Of a stretch of DNA of 64,000 bases, positions 9,412 to 20,913 are shown piece by piece (within the stretch, counting starts at the first letter, position 1; the number at the start of each line of letters is the position of its first letter). The notes below the pieces were generated by a model. That model was given only the letters and a program-made list of their open reading frames with translations. It was not told the origin of the DNA and did no database searches. The stretch is from contig JAYESD010000001.1 of the NCBI GenBank assembly GCA_036927565.1, forward strand, positions 140,171,415 through 140,235,414, written 5' to 3'. This DNA comes from Tuctoria greenei (lineage: Eukaryota; Streptophyta; Magnoliopsida; Poales; Poaceae). The position numbers and the translations under genes were made by a program.

Positions 9412-11192
9412 GTCTCCAGATTCATTTAATAATGAATTAATTCCAATTTGATGTAATATCAACATGAACCTATGTAAACTTGTTAATAACCATTGTAAAT
9501 GATTAGTGAACATTAATAGTAACTCATTAACTAGTTTTGCTTCGCATTTGCATTAATCATGCATGTCATGACATATTGAGTAATATATGTGCACTTATTG
9601 ATTGTAATTCTTGTCTTGTATGTTTATTGCACAGTTTAGACGGATTTGCACTAGAGAGTGCTGCGGAGGACCTCTAGCACTAGGAATTTGATGATTTTGA
9701 CGCAAACCGAGCCCAAGAGCAAGGCAAGTGTCCTTGAACATATTGATCCTATTTTTACAATAAATGTTTTGTTTTCAAAACTGCATGCTTGTGTCAAATT
9801 GATGGGAATTCCTATGATAGGAAGTTTACTAGCTTTGTTTAACTACCCTTGTCACCTCGAATACATGGTAGAGAGTCGGGAAGGGCTTTTTACCTTTGCT
9901 TCGCTTAATTAATTGGGATGGGAAAACAACTATACTATTTAAATATGCATTAATGAGATTATGGTTATTATGAACTGGTTAATATGATATGGTAATGGGT
10001 GATCTAAGCAAGCCTGGTATGTGAATGGGTTGGAAGACATGATGGTTTCTTGTTTTAGATCTAAGGACCGGTTAATGTGAGAATATGCCAGGACAACAGT
10101 GCCACCACGAGGCCAAGTATGGGTGCGACGTAGCTGATTAATTAGGGTATTGGTAGTATTGCGTAGATCATTTGGCGCATTGGGGAAGGGGAGTCAGATT
10201 GGGTTTGGAATTATGGCAGGACACCCTGGGATCCGAATGGCACAAGAGGGGGCCCTTGGTTGAAGATGTGTTCAGTTAGAGGAATCACCACCGGTGAAAC
10301 CTTAGTGGGTCCGTACATGCTAGTAGTCCCTTTTTAAAGGCTATTTTGTGATCTCTTGGCCGTACACCAAAGGAAGTGTAATTGGCATAAGGGAGGTTCT
10401 TTAGTCGCCGAAGGGTGATGAAATCACAAACACGTGGGTAAAGTGGTACAAACTCTACAGAGCATTAAAACTATCATGATAGCCATGCTCCCGGTTAAGA
10501 GCACCTGGATGACCTACATGATTAGAGGGGTTTTGGATTGGGATGGTTTGGTACTGGTTATGGGATGGTATTATGGTTTATGGCAATGGATAGGGTTAAT
10601 GGTAATGAGAAATCTGGTATATGGATGATGGTAATGGAATATGGACTGGTATTATGATAACTACATGGTTTATGATAGGCTTACTTCATATACATACAAT
10701 ATATTGCTTTTTCAAATGTTTTAATGTACTTTTGAGCACTTAGCCATTATTGTATTCGTCATTTGTATCAGCTACATGTCATACTTTCCCACACTTGCTG
10801 AGTACAACATGTACTCACCCTTGCTATTTCCCCACCAACAGTTGCAGGTCAGATTTGGGAGTATATCGACGTTAATGAGGAGTTCTAGACTGTGTGCTAC
10901 CATCAGCTTGTCTGTGGTTTTGCTTGGAGCCGCGCTAACCTATTTTCTTAGCTTTCTTATTTTGTTTAGCTTATATTTAGTTATTTCTGCTGCAGTATTA
11001 GGGGTTTCATCGTTAATAATCATTAGAGCTATAATTTGAGGATATTCTGAATTCTGGAATAAAAGTGCTTAATTAATCTTTTTCTGTGGTAATTATTTGG
11101 TTATCTTTTGTGAATGCACTCGTGTATGTGTGTTGAACGTCCTGGGCACACATATGCGTTCACTTAGTTCATTTTCGGAACCGGGTGTCACA

Positions 11193-11806
11193 AGGAGGCT
11201 TGGGCTTGTCAAGTTCCTCTTCCACACTTGTGCCTCTACGGAAGTTTTGTCAGAATCGAGTAAGAAATATTCGTGAATTCAATACTAGTTTGATTTCTAT
11301 TCCATAGTAGTTTGATTACGTAACTTCTTGTGGGTTCACTGCTTTCATTTGTTAGAGGCTCTATTCGTAGCTTTGCATTGGAAACAATTAGAGTTGTTAA
11401 TTAGAACTTAAGTGTGGTGGTTAGGTTAGAGTTTATCAGTGGATATCTCATGGACCCACGAATTGAAGAGGTAGACAGTAGGTGGTGACCGCCCTATCTG
11501 TCCTTAGTTATCCTCCATGTTTGGCTCTGCCATAGGCTTGTGGCAGGAATCGTCATGGTGTTGCAAAGGGTAAACCCATGCCCTAAGCGAGCAGCGGTCG
11601 TAGTCTATTGTGGCCTAGATTTCAAACCATTGAATTCCTCTCAAATCCTTGCCAACCAAACAAACTGTGTGTCCTTGGGAGAACAAGCTAGAAGATCACT
11701 CACACGTTCCTTGGATTCGATACCCTTGGGAATACTCTTTAAGGGGAAGTGCTACAACGGTATTTCCGTGCACTTGCGGATTATTCTATTTTCATAAGAA
11801 ATACCA
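11193..11806 (+). repeat. Athila-like LTR tail (relative of element D)
   Basis: Shares a series of landmarks with the D LTR end: 'ggatatctcatggaccca', 'gaagaggtagacagtagg', 'gatacccttgggaatactc', 'gctacaacggtat', 'cttgcgga', and a final 'ataagaaatacca'. It is a diverged subfamily and only the last 600 bp are present. No coding sequence. Confidence 0.65.
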
Positions 11807-11810
11807 ATAG

Positions 11811-12434
11811 GTTGCTCATGGCTCGAGGCTTCTTAGCCTAGGTTTGCTTAACCGCGGCTCTCCCAGTGCCCCTGCTAGCACGCAGGACTACGCCTGTGGC
11901 AGAGTCTTCAGTGGCCTTGCGCTCCCCGGATCGACACAAAAACACCGTTGTGCCACCTTCATTCTCATACCTCCTCTTCTCGGGGACGGCGGGACCCTTT
12001 CTTGAGAATCCACCACCCCGATGCCGGTCGTGGGTGCATCTTGAGATGCTAGCTCACTGCGAAGGCAACCCTGGGTGGCGTCTGGGGATGTCTCTTCGAT
12101 ACGGGCATGGGGTCAGGCATCGGCTCCTTTCACTGCCCTTAGTCAAGGACCAGCACCTCCCCTTTCCCTCTGACGGCGACCAGGTCCTCCTCCTCGCCCA
12201 CTTTGAAGCGTGGGGCCGTTGTATACTCCTGCTGGCCTCCAGAGTCGTCTGCGCCAAAGATGCTTACCCGTCGGAGTGTGTCTCCGACCTGTCATGGGGT
12301 GAGGCTGAGGGAATACAGGTTCGGCATCTCTCTCAGGTTCTTCATCCTAAATGCTTGGTCCATAAAGAGGGCTAGCAGGGTGCCGGCAGGGTGATGATGC
12401 CATTAATCAACAAGTCGCCGCTGTCAACTACTGT
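11811..12434 (-). pseudogene. Tat-like gypsy gag (T), proposed 3' piece
   Basis: Minus-strand text 'LFMDQAFRMKNLREMPNL' and 'RVSIFGADDSGG' followed by proline- and arginine-rich sequence resembles the region after the conserved block of grass Tat-like gag proteins. There are stops and frameshifts throughout. Orientation and position fit as the continuation of the gag pieces at 38916-39145, 36881-37262 and 32964-33067. The plus-strand ORF covering 11866-12375 is considered a shadow. I am fairly unsure of this piece because similarity here is from memory of family layout. Confidence 0.4.
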
Positions 12435-12785
12435 TTCGGACTTTTCTGTGAGAGAACAATAAGTTAATCGAACTAGTTCGCTATTGAACAGACTTATTCG
12501 GTGCTTTAGTGAATTGCTTAATTGTTGATTTTATCCCTTACCCTCTACGCAAAGTTATGAGCTCTTGGGATGTGTCTCTCACACACATCCTATACATTGA
12601 TATCTATTTTGCGCTTCCAATGATCACTTGGGCTTTTCTTTTCTCATTCCTCATTTTTCACCTTTTTGTGCACCATAAGTTCTATTCTTATATACCTGCT
12701 TTCATCTCAACAAATTTCATTAGGATCTCATTTGTTTGTCATCAATCGTCCAAAACCCACAAGGGAATGCCTAGATGCACTTTCA
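12435..12785 (-). repeat. truncated 3' LTR of element C
   Basis: Matches the last 350 bp (plus-strand sense) of the 5' LTR at 22611-24109, ending '..TGCACTTTCA'. Homology stops near 12435, where gag T begins, so about 1.15 kb of LTR is deleted. Confidence 0.8.
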
Positions 12786-12800
12786 ATCTCCTCCTTTCTG
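12786..12800 (-). promoter_or_regulatory. polypurine tract of element C
   Basis: Minus strand 'cagaaaggaggagat' directly before the 3' LTR start TGAAAGTGCA. The homologous site in element A is at 46632-46647. Confidence 0.6.
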
Positions 12801-13362
12801 GTGATTGATGATAACCAATTGAGATTTTACAATTAAGATAGAAAAATGATTTTCATAAAGTGTGCATATACGAGAATGACATATGAACAAGAATAAATTT
12901 CTCACATATATGCACTCTTTAAGGTGGGGTGCCTATAGAGTGTGTGTGAGCAGATATTGTGATGTGCATAATTGAAAATACAACAATTATAATTAACAAC
13001 CATCACAAGAATATCATAATGATCACACATTCGTATGAAACAAAATAGGCATCCACCAAAAGTTTTCAAAGATTACAATAGTTTGTAACTTAAAGCATAA
13101 AAGAGATACATGTCCATGATCACTAGTCCTTAAGGCTCATAAATAGACTACTAGTCTCAATCTCTCCCCTTTGCCATCAAGGCACCAAAAAGGGAAAAAT
13201 TGAGGGAAGTTACTCTCTGTCACTCCCTCTCTAACTCTCAGTCCTGTCTTCGTCTTCATCTTCAGATTCATGATCGTGCTGAGGAGGAGGAACGATGACA
13301 CCCGCAACTCCAAAAGAGGCCAATTCCTGTTCGGTGAGAGGTGCCACTTCTGTGAAGTTCTC

Positions 13363-14794
13363 TTAAGAGTCTTTGGAGATCTGAGGAAATATCACTGGCT
13401 CAATCTCCAATTTCTCACAGATAGCTTTGATGTTTGCCTTCATGTACCTCTGTTGCCTCTTCCTTGCCAAACTTTCCTTGTGTTGATTAACATCCACTTT
13501 GAGGCAGGATGCAAAGATGGATGAAAGCATCTTTAGAACTCCACTTGAGGACTCTCTCGAGGGTGGAAGAGCAGAGGTAGCGGGTGGAGCCCTTGTGCCT
13601 TCATTTGCTTTCTTTGATCTTTGTTCCCTTGCAGGTGAGGCAGGTGCATTGGGAACACTATAGGCTGTGGGCTTCTGAGGCTTGCGACCGGCATGATCAA
13701 CATCCTTGAAAAACTCAATGGCAGTTACCTTCTCAATCATGTAGATGATGTATGGCGCATAGCCACATGACCTGTTGGGAGTGATTGAGATGTTTACTAT
13801 GTCATTGTAAATATACTCAAAGGCATTGAAGGTCCTTCCCTTGCTTATCACTTTCATCAAGGTCCTGAGAGTTCATTGAATTGTCCCTGCATCTCCATCC
13901 TTTGGAGATATAGTCTTCCTCAAAATTCTGTTAAGCATCGCAAAGAATGGCTTCAAGTACTTTGTGGTAGGTGGCTTGTGTGGCATTCTTGTGTCATAGA
14001 CGAAAGCTAGCTCATCATTCTCCAAAAGGCTTCAAGTTGTGAAGCAAAAGCTCATTTTCCAAAGTGCCTTCGAGATGGAGTATCCTGGCAAACTCCTCAT
14101 AGGTGACACTGTACTTGGAACCATGTGTCATCCAAGTGAGTCCTTCCTCATCATAACCCGGGAAGTAGAGAGTGGAATAGAATTGGGTGATGACCTCATT
14201 ATTCCAGTTGCATTGGAAAGAGAGAAGATCTTTCAGTCCATGTCTCCCTAAAGCTTCTAAGACTTCATGAAAGGCTTGGCAGTTCTTTGATTGCAAATAT
14301 GTCACATCCACCCACTGACTCACAACAACTAGATTTCTCATCTTCATGTACACATGCTCATAATAGTCTGCATGGAAATGACTCCAAAAACTTGGGTCAG
14401 CCGCTTGCTATGGCTGCTCATAGACTTTGACCTTCCCAAGCTTGTCAGCCAAATCATTGCCTTTGCCCGAGAAATCATCTTTAGAGGGTTTCCTGTTGCG
14501 CAACAAAGGTGACTTCATCTTCAATGGACCAATAGGTCGACTAGCAAGTCCATTTACCTTGCTAGTGCTTCTCTTTGGTGCCGCTGAGCTGGCACCGGCA
14601 CCATCCTTGCTTGATGGCTTCTTCATTGCCACCTTCCTATTTCTTGGGAGCATAGAGTCAAGAGGAGAATCATTTGCATCGTCATGGCACTTCTTGCTTC
14701 TCAATTCTTTTACACTGGCCACTCTCTCGCGATCACTCTCGACTTCATAGTGAAACATGCTATCATCCGATGCAGACGACATTGTTCCTGACAT
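13363..14794 (-). pseudogene. extra ORF (plant-transposon-protein type), copy 1
   Basis: Starts at ATG 14792-14794. N-terminal third is basic and serine-rich ('KKPSSKDGAGASSAA'), then, after one stop at about 14405 but in the same frame, a globular part with 'QWVDVTYLQSKNCQAF' and 'LTWMTHGSKYSVTYEEFA'. An extra A in the run near 14030 shifts the frame; the rest has 'FNAFEYIYNDIVNIS', 'SCGYAPYIIYMIEKV' and a lysine/arginine-rich helical tail. This resembles proteins often annotated 'putative plant transposon protein' in grasses. Its function is unknown. It lies between pol and the 3' LTR on the pol strand, where SIRE elements carry an additional ORF. Confidence 0.7.
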
Positions 14795-15195
14795 GGAGAG
14801 TACAAGGTGTGGTAAGAGTTGGAATTTGTGGAGACAAGAATTTAGAGGTTCAAACTATCAAGGAGCCAAACTTGTCCGATTTCAGGCTAGGGACATGTTT
14901 GAAGCACCAAACTTGTCCGCACCAATTACCCGACTAGTATAGTTTGACGTATGAACCCTAACTTCTTATTTCAACAAATCTAACTCAGATTGATACAAAA
15001 TAGTAGAAGGACAATAGGAATACATACAACAATGCAATGTATACCCTAGGAATCAAGAAAAGTAGACTTGAGGAAAGATGATAACTAGGGTTGGGGATTA
15101 ATTTTTACTGAAAATTGAGATTTGAGGACAGAGGAGTGGAGCAAGTTCCGAATTAGTCTGGAGGAGGGATGCTTCGCGCCGAGGGGGGAAGATTC
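13920..15195 (-). repeat. direct repeat unit 1 inside element C
   Basis: Corresponds to 15574-16830 with high identity, from 'aaaattctgttaagc' to 'gagggatgcttcg'. It covers the 5' two thirds of the extra ORF and about 400 bp upstream of it. Confidence 0.85.
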
Positions 15196-15573
15196 CCGTA
15201 GAAGAACCCTTAGAGTCTGTCGCATCCAAAGTAGTTGTGCGCAACAACTGCGGGCTGCAACATACTCCACTTCGGTTGTGGACAGGGCAATGGAAATTTG
15301 CTTCTCTGAGGACCATGAAACTAAGGATCTGCTAAGAAATTGGCAGGTTCTAGAGGTGCATTTTCAATCGACTTTGCATCCTGCATAGTTGGCATCGGAA
15401 TATCCTATGAGGTTGAACTTGGATCGTTAGGATACCAAAGACCCAAGTTGGATGTGTGAACAAGGTATCTTAAGATGCTTTTTATAGATACTAAATGGCA
15501 CTCTTTAGGTGCGGCTTGAAACCTTGCACACATACAAACACTAAGCATGATATCAGGCCTAGATGCACATAAA
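15190..15573 (-). repeat. duplicated RNase H segment in element C
   Basis: Matches 17590-17955 closely ('gtagttgtgcgcaacaactg', 'gatatcaggc'), that is, the pol RT/RNase H junction. It joins repeat unit 1 to repeat unit 2, so the duplication captured pol sequence and lost the non-coding gap in between. Confidence 0.85.
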
Positions 15574-16425
15574 ATTCTGTTAAGCACCGCAAAGAATGGC
15601 TTCAAGTACTTTGTGGTAGGTGGCTTGTATGGCATTCTTGTGTCATAGAGGAAATCTAGCTCATCATTCTCCAAAGGCTTCAAGTTGTGAAGCAAAAGCT
15701 CATTTTCCAAAGTGCCTTCGAGATGGAGTATCCTGGCAAACTCCTCATAGGTGACACTGTACTTGGAACCATGTGTCATCCAAGTGAGTCCTTCCTCATC
15801 ATAACCCGGGAAGTAGAGAGTGGAATAGAATTGGGTGATGACCTCATTATTCCAGTTGTATTGGAAAGAGAGAAGATCTTTCAGTCCATGTCTCCCTAAA
15901 GCCTCTAAGACTTCATGAAAGGCTTGGCAGTTCTTTGATTGCAAATATGTCACATCCACCCACTGAATCGCAACAACTATATTTCTCATCTTCATGTACA
16001 CATGCTCATAATAGTCTGCATGGAAATGACTCCAAAACCTTGGGTTAGCCGCTTGCTATGGCTGCTCATAGACTTTGACCTTCCTAAGCTTGTCAGCCAA
16101 ATCATTGCCTTTGCCCGAGAAATCATCATTAGAGGGCTACCTTTTATGCCGCAAAGGTGACTTCATCTTCAATGGACCAATAGGTCGACTAGCAAGTCCC
16201 TTGCCCTTGCTAGTGCTTCTCTTTGGTGCCGCTGAGCTGGCACCGGCACCATCCTTGCTTGATGGCTTCTTCATTGCCACCTTCCTCAAGAGGAGAATCA
16301 TTTGCATCATGGTCATGGCGCTTCTTGCTTTTCAGTTCTTTTGCACTGGCCACTCTCTCGCGATCACTCTCGACTTCATAGTGAAACATGCTATCACCCG
16401 ATGTGGACGACATTGTGCCTGACAT
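15405..16425 (-). pseudogene. extra ORF copy 2, fused to a duplicated RT/RNase H piece
   Basis: The N-terminal part starts at ATG 16423-16425 and is shortened around 16290. The middle part (16001 down to about 15575) is nearly identical to copy 1 but without its frameshift. At about 15573 it runs, in frame, into a copy of the pol segment 'RPDIMLSVCMCARFQ'. The open stretch 15405-16001 is therefore a 198-codon chimera of the extra ORF and the RT-RNase H junction. The conserved C-terminal half of the extra ORF is missing here. Whether it was ever translated is unknown. Confidence 0.75.
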
Positions 16426-16830
16426 AGAGAGTACAAGGTGTTGTAAGAATTAGAATTTGTGGAGACAAGAATTTAAAGGTTCAAACTGTCAAGGAGCCAA
16501 ACTTGTCCGATTTCAGGCTACGAACATGTTTGAAGCACCAAACTTGTCTGCACCAATTACCCGACTAGTCTAGTTGGACGTATGAACCCTAACTTCTTAT
16601 TTCAACAAATCTAACTCAGATTGATACAAAATAGTAGAAGGACAATAGGAATAAATACAACAATGCAATGCGTACCCTAGGAATCAAGAAAAGTAAGCAA
16701 GACTTGAGGAAAGATGATAACTAGGGTTAGGGATTAATTTTTACCGAAAATTGCAGATTTGAGGATAGAGGAGCGGAGCAAGTTCTGGATTAGTCTGGAG
16801 GAGGGATGCTTCGTGCCGAGGGAGAAGATT
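15574..16830 (-). repeat. direct repeat unit 2 inside element C
   Basis: Partner of 13920-15195. This copy is followed by the 16831-17320 gap that unit 1 lacks, so it keeps the ancestral arrangement with pol. Confidence 0.85.
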
Positions 16831-17320
16831 CCTGTCTAAGAATCTTCAATTTTGGGGCTCAAAGTGGAAATTGCCTTGAGAGCTTGAGCATGAGGCGAGA
16901 GAATGTAAAGGCGATTGTGAGAGGATTAACAAGGGTTTTGGCGGCGGGCTAGGGTTAAGCCCGACAGTAGCGGACTAGTCTGCAAAAGACCGGACTAGTG
17001 TGGTACACCGGATTAGAGCCGGACTAGTCACTAGCAACGGACTAGTCCGGTGCTGACCACGGACTAGTCCGGGTTAGCTGAACCGAAAATAATCAGAACA
17101 AAGTGATTTTTGGGAATATCATCTAATAGTGATCTAAAGGACACCATTTCATAAATAATCTTGAGGAATATGACCAGTAAGCAATCAACAATCATACAAT
17201 GGCCATAATTCACCAAGATTCAATAATTAAAATAGTATTTGAGAGAAAACCGAGATAAGAGATGAATTTACGCAAAATAAGTAAACTTTGAAGAGTCAAT
17301 CAGGTATGCAGTGTTTCAAG
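16831..17320. promoter_or_regulatory. pol-extra ORF gap with palindrome cluster
   Basis: Non-coding. Between 16970 and 17071 there are six GGAC-type palindromes, two exact (17038-17049 and 17060-17071), with starts at about 16970, 16990, 17008, 17019, 17038 and 17060. The equivalent gap of element A (48830-49420) has the same feature. A role as promoter for the extra ORF is inference. Confidence 0.6.
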
Positions 17321-17975
17321 CCACATTTCGAGCATCAAGAATATTTAGTTCATTTCTAAGCTCATAAAATCACTTTTCATCTAGTAGATTGGTGAATATG
17401 TGTGCTAATTATTTTTCAGTTCTAACATGTGAGATTACTATTCCACCTTTTAGTGAATGTTCTCTTAAAAATGGATGACGTATATCTATGTGTTTGGTTC
17501 TTGAGTGCTCTACTGGACCGTGTGCAATTTTTAGTGCACTTTCATTATAACATAGGAGTGGAATACGATTCAGATTGTATCCATAATCCCTTAGAGTCTA
17601 TCGCATCCAAAGTAGTTATGCGCAACAACTGCGGGCTGCGACATACTCCACTTCAGATGTGGAAAGGGCAATGGAAATTTGCTTCTTTGAGGACCATGAA
17701 ACTAAGGATCTACTAAGAAATTGACAGGTTCTATAGGTGCTTTTTCAATTGACTTTGCATCCTGCATAGTTGGCATTGGAATATCCTATGAGGTTGAACT
17801 TGGATCCTTTAGGATACCAAAGACCCAAGTTGGATGTGAGAACAAGGTATCTTAAGATTCTTTTTACAGCTACTAAATGGCACTCTTTAGGTGTGGCTTG
17901 AAACCTTGCACACATACAAACACTAAGCATGATATCAGGCATAGATGCACATAAATAAAGTAGCGAGCCTATCAT
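17320..17975 (-). pseudogene. RT end and RNase H of element C
   Basis: Reads 'MIGSLLYLCASMPDIM', 'CHLVAVKRILRYLV', 'NLGLWYPKGSKFN', 'YSNANYAGCKVN' (RNase H first aspartate region altered to N), then 'VEYVAARSCCAQLLWM', 'EHSRTKHIDIRHPFL', 'ISHVRTEK' and 'LRNELNILDARNVA'. A deletion removed about 40 codons after 'AGCKVN', and stops follow in the tail. This is the canonical C-terminus of SIRE-like pol. Confidence 0.8.
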
Positions 17976-17978
17976 AAA

Positions 17979-18865
17979 TCAATGTACCTTTTGATCCACA
18001 TCTGGACCGTCTTCATTGAGATCGAGATGTCCATTAGTTGCCATGGGATTTTTGATGGGCTTGGCTTTGTCCATATTGAACTTTTTGAGAATATCATGTG
18101 TGTACTTGGTTTGCCAGATAAAAGTGCCTTCTTTCAGTTGCTTCACCTGGAATCCCAAGAAGAACTTTAGTTTGCCCATCATTGACATCTCGAATCTATC
18201 TGTCATAATTTTACTGAATTTCTCACAAAAAGATTCATTAGTAGATCCAAAACTGATGTCATTAGAATAAATCTAACATACGAATAGATGACCATAAAAA
18301 TGCTCTGTGAACAATGTATAATCAGCTTCTCCTGTTTTAAAACCATTTTGAGTGAGAAAATCCCGTAGGCACTCCTACCAAGCTCGGGGATCTTGTTTGG
18401 GCCATAGAGAGCCTTACACAGTTTGTACACATGGTTGGGGTGCTCTTGATCGTCAAAACCTGGTGGCTGCTCCACGTACACCTCTTCCTGATAGGACTGT
18501 TAAGGAATACACTTTTGATGTCCATTTGATACAGCTTGAAATTATGATGAGTAGCCTAGGCTAATATAATTCGAATGGACTCAAGTCCAGCTACGAGAGC
18601 AAAGGTTTTATCGAAATCTAAACCATCGACTTGTGAGTAACCTTTGGCCACAAGTCATGCTTTGTTTCTCGTTACTACTCCATGTTCATCTTGATTTTTC
18701 CAAAAAAACCATTTGGTGCCCACGATGTTGGCTTTTGGTCTTTCTACAAGCTCACACACTTCATTTGTTTTGAAGTTGTTCAGCTCTTCTTGCATGGCGG
18801 TCACCCAATCTGAATCTTTTAATGCTTCATCAACCCTATATGGTTCTAGAAATGAGACAAAAGAT
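17979..18865 (-). pseudogene. Ty1/copia reverse transcriptase of element C
   Basis: Pieces in several frames: 'DGLDFDKTFALVAGLESI'-like start on the right, then 'YVEQPPGFDDQEHPNH', 'VYKLCKALYGPNKIPE', and 'FEMSMMGKLKFFLGFQ' to 'YTHDILKKFNMDKAKP'. The catalytic YVDD box reads as Y-S-N-D, so the enzyme would be inactive even without the frameshifts. It should have copied the element RNA. Confidence 0.82.
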
Positions 18866-19097
18866 TAATGTTCACAATAATTAGCAATACAAGATCTAGT
18901 AGTTACTCCCTTTGCAATATCTCCGATAATGTTGTCGACGGGATGATCTCTTTGTATACTCTGATGTACTCTTGGGTGAGGTACTTGTGAGGTCATTTGC
19001 TCTTCATCATCTTCATTTTCAATGTCTCCCACTAGGTCATTGCTTCCATGATTATATTGATCATCTTGATCTTGCTGATGTTGATCTTGTGCACAAG

Positions 19098-19117
19098 CCC
19101 CCCCCCCCCCCCCCCCC
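19098..19117 (+). repeat. poly-C tract (20 C)
   Basis: Twenty consecutive C on the plus strand (poly-G on the element strand) within the degraded integrase-RT link of element C; a likely assembly or replication slippage spot. Confidence 0.9.
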
Positions 19118-19195
19118 TTGATCATTGCTCTCCGGTTGAGGTACATCTTGAGCACATGAGTCTTGTGATTGCTCTTGAGGTCCAATATCACCAGG

Positions 19196-20226
19196 TTACA
19201 TCCTCCTCAACACTTGACATGGGGCTTCTTTTTGATATAGCACAAACTTATCACCTTGCTCCACTTGGGAGCCATTAGTCTCATTGAACACTACATCACG
19301 TGCCACTTCAATAGTGCTAGAGACTTTGCTGAAAACACGATAGACGTAGGCGTTCGAATCATAACCAAGCAAAAACCCTTCATCGGATTTTGAAGATAAC
19401 TTTGAAGTCTTAGGTTTCTTGTTCAAAATATAACATTTACTCCGAAATACTGTATAATATGAAACATTCAGTTTGTTACCAGTTAGGGCTCATATGGCGT
19501 CTTCTTCATAAGTCGATGAAGATATAACCAGTTCATGGCGTGACAAGCGGTGCTTACCACTTTCCCCCAAAACCGGTCCGAAGTCTTGTACTCATCTAGT
19601 ATTGTTCTCGCCATCTCAACGAGTGTCTAGTTCTTTCTTTCGGCCACCCATTTTGTCGAGGGGAGTAGGTTGTCGAGAACTCATGCTTTATTCATTCTTC
19701 ATCTAGGTACTCCTCAACTTGAGTATTTTTGAACTCCGTTCCATTGTCACTCCAGACGTTCTTGACGGTTGAGGCGAATTAATTTTGTGCTCTCTTCAAG
19801 AACTTCTTGAGGATTCCCTGGGTCTTTGATTTACCATAAAAGAAAAATACCCAGGTAAATCTAGAAAAATCATCAATAATAACTGACCCGTATTTTTATC
19901 GTCGATGCTTATATAAGCTATTGGACCGAAAATATCCATATGTAGAAGTCCAATGGTCTTGATGTAGTTATCATGTTCTTCGTAGGGTGTAGTGCTCCAA
20001 CTTGTTTTCCAGCCTGGCATGCGCTACACGACCTGTCTTTCTCAAACACAACATCTTTCAAACCTTGGATGTGACCACCCTTTAGAAGTTTCTGCAGATT
20101 TCTCATCCCAACATGGGCTAGCCGTCTATGGCACAACCATCCCATGTTAGTTTTTTCAACCAAACAATTTTTGAATTCAGCTTTATCTTTGTTGAAATCA
20201 ATAAGATAAAGTTTTCCCTTCAACAT
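19196..20226 (-). pseudogene. Ty1/copia integrase of element C
   Basis: Zinc-binding start 'MGWLCHRRLAHVGMRN' with 'CSACQAGKQVGAL' gives the HHCC motif. The core is scattered over frames: 'LDLPGYFSFMV' and, lower down, degraded equivalents of the D and E regions ('FKNTQVEEYLDEE'-like text). The C-terminus is 'KLSSKSDEGFLLGYDS' and 'ARDVVFNETNGS'. Frameshifts near 19950 and 19700. Order integrase before RT confirms Ty1/copia. Confidence 0.8.
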
Positions 20227-20269
20227 CCCCTTGAATGCAATTGAGTTTTATCGCTTCTTCTAAAGGTTG

Positions 20270-20530
20270 TCATACCCTCATTAGTGAATAAACAATTGTA
20301 TCTTTTGTCACAAACTGGGAAATGGAAAAAAGATTATAATCTAAAGAATCAACATGTAAAACATTGGAAAGCGTGTGTTGAGATGAGATTGCAATTTTTG
20401 CGGTGCCTAGGACTTTTCCTTGACTATTGTCTTCGAAGTAGATTCCTTCACTTGGATCCACATTTCGCTCATATTCTACGAACATGCTGCTCTCTCTGCT
20501 CATGTGACTGGTGCATCCACTGTCTAACAC
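20270..20530 (-). pseudogene. Ty1/copia protease of element C
   Basis: 'LDSGCTSHMSRESSMF' holds the aspartic protease active site (D-S-G), followed by 'GKVLGTAKIAISSQH' and 'VLHVDSLDYNLFSISQ', standard for copia protease. About 86 codons; it runs in its own frame next to the integrase zinc region. Confidence 0.8.
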
Positions 20531-20913
20531 CCATTTTGATCCACTGGAGGAGTAGGCCTGCGAAATAGAGTTATTCCTTGGTTTTAGGTATCCAAGTTTG
20601 CTCGGGTCCTCAAAGGTTAGTCACAAGTGATTTAGGAACCCACACACAAGTTTTGGGTCTCTTGTGGCGTGGCCCTGCATACTTTGCACAAACATATCCA
20701 AATTTATTTTTGATAAGAACATAAGATGCATCAAAAGTATGCAATAAAGTTTGCTATTCATGTTCATATGATTTTTCTTTAACAAAAGCAACATGATTCT
20801 TATTTTGACCACTAGTGAATTGCTTCTTACGTCTTGCATACCCAAGACCATCTTTGACATTAGGAGGTATTGTGACCACATATGCACTACGTGCATATTT
20901 GCTCTTTTCCTTG

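Larger units (their letters stand above)
6512..11192 (+). mobile_element. Tekay-like Ty3/gypsy element F, 5'-truncated
   Basis: Contains RNase H tail, integrase with chromodomain-like C-terminus, polypurine tract and a 2.78-kb 3' LTR with TGTAACACC..GGGTGTCACA ends. The long LTR and the C-terminal 'VQWKHHTELEATWE' segment point to the Tekay/Del chromovirus group. Gag, protease and RT are gone; the left edge is the copia B LTR end at 6511. Confidence 0.85.
8412..11192 (+). repeat. 3' LTR of element F (2781 bp)
   Basis: Ends TGTAACACCC and GGGTGTCACA are near-perfect inverted termini. A second, inverted copy at 39621-42504 aligns over its whole length, confirming the limits. Inside: palindrome cluster 8543-8840, TATA box at 9004, another palindrome pair at 9380-9411, then AT-rich sequence without ORFs of note. 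Small ORFs here are not supported as genes. Confidence 0.9.

Noticed and set aside
11866..12375. 169-codon plus-strand ORF as a host gene.
   Set aside because: No recognisable domain; the opposite strand reads like degraded gag T, and GC-rich sequence makes shadow ORFs likely.
14427..14750. Plus-strand ORF of 107 codons.
   Set aside because: Complement of the low-complexity N-terminus of the extra ORF on the minus strand.
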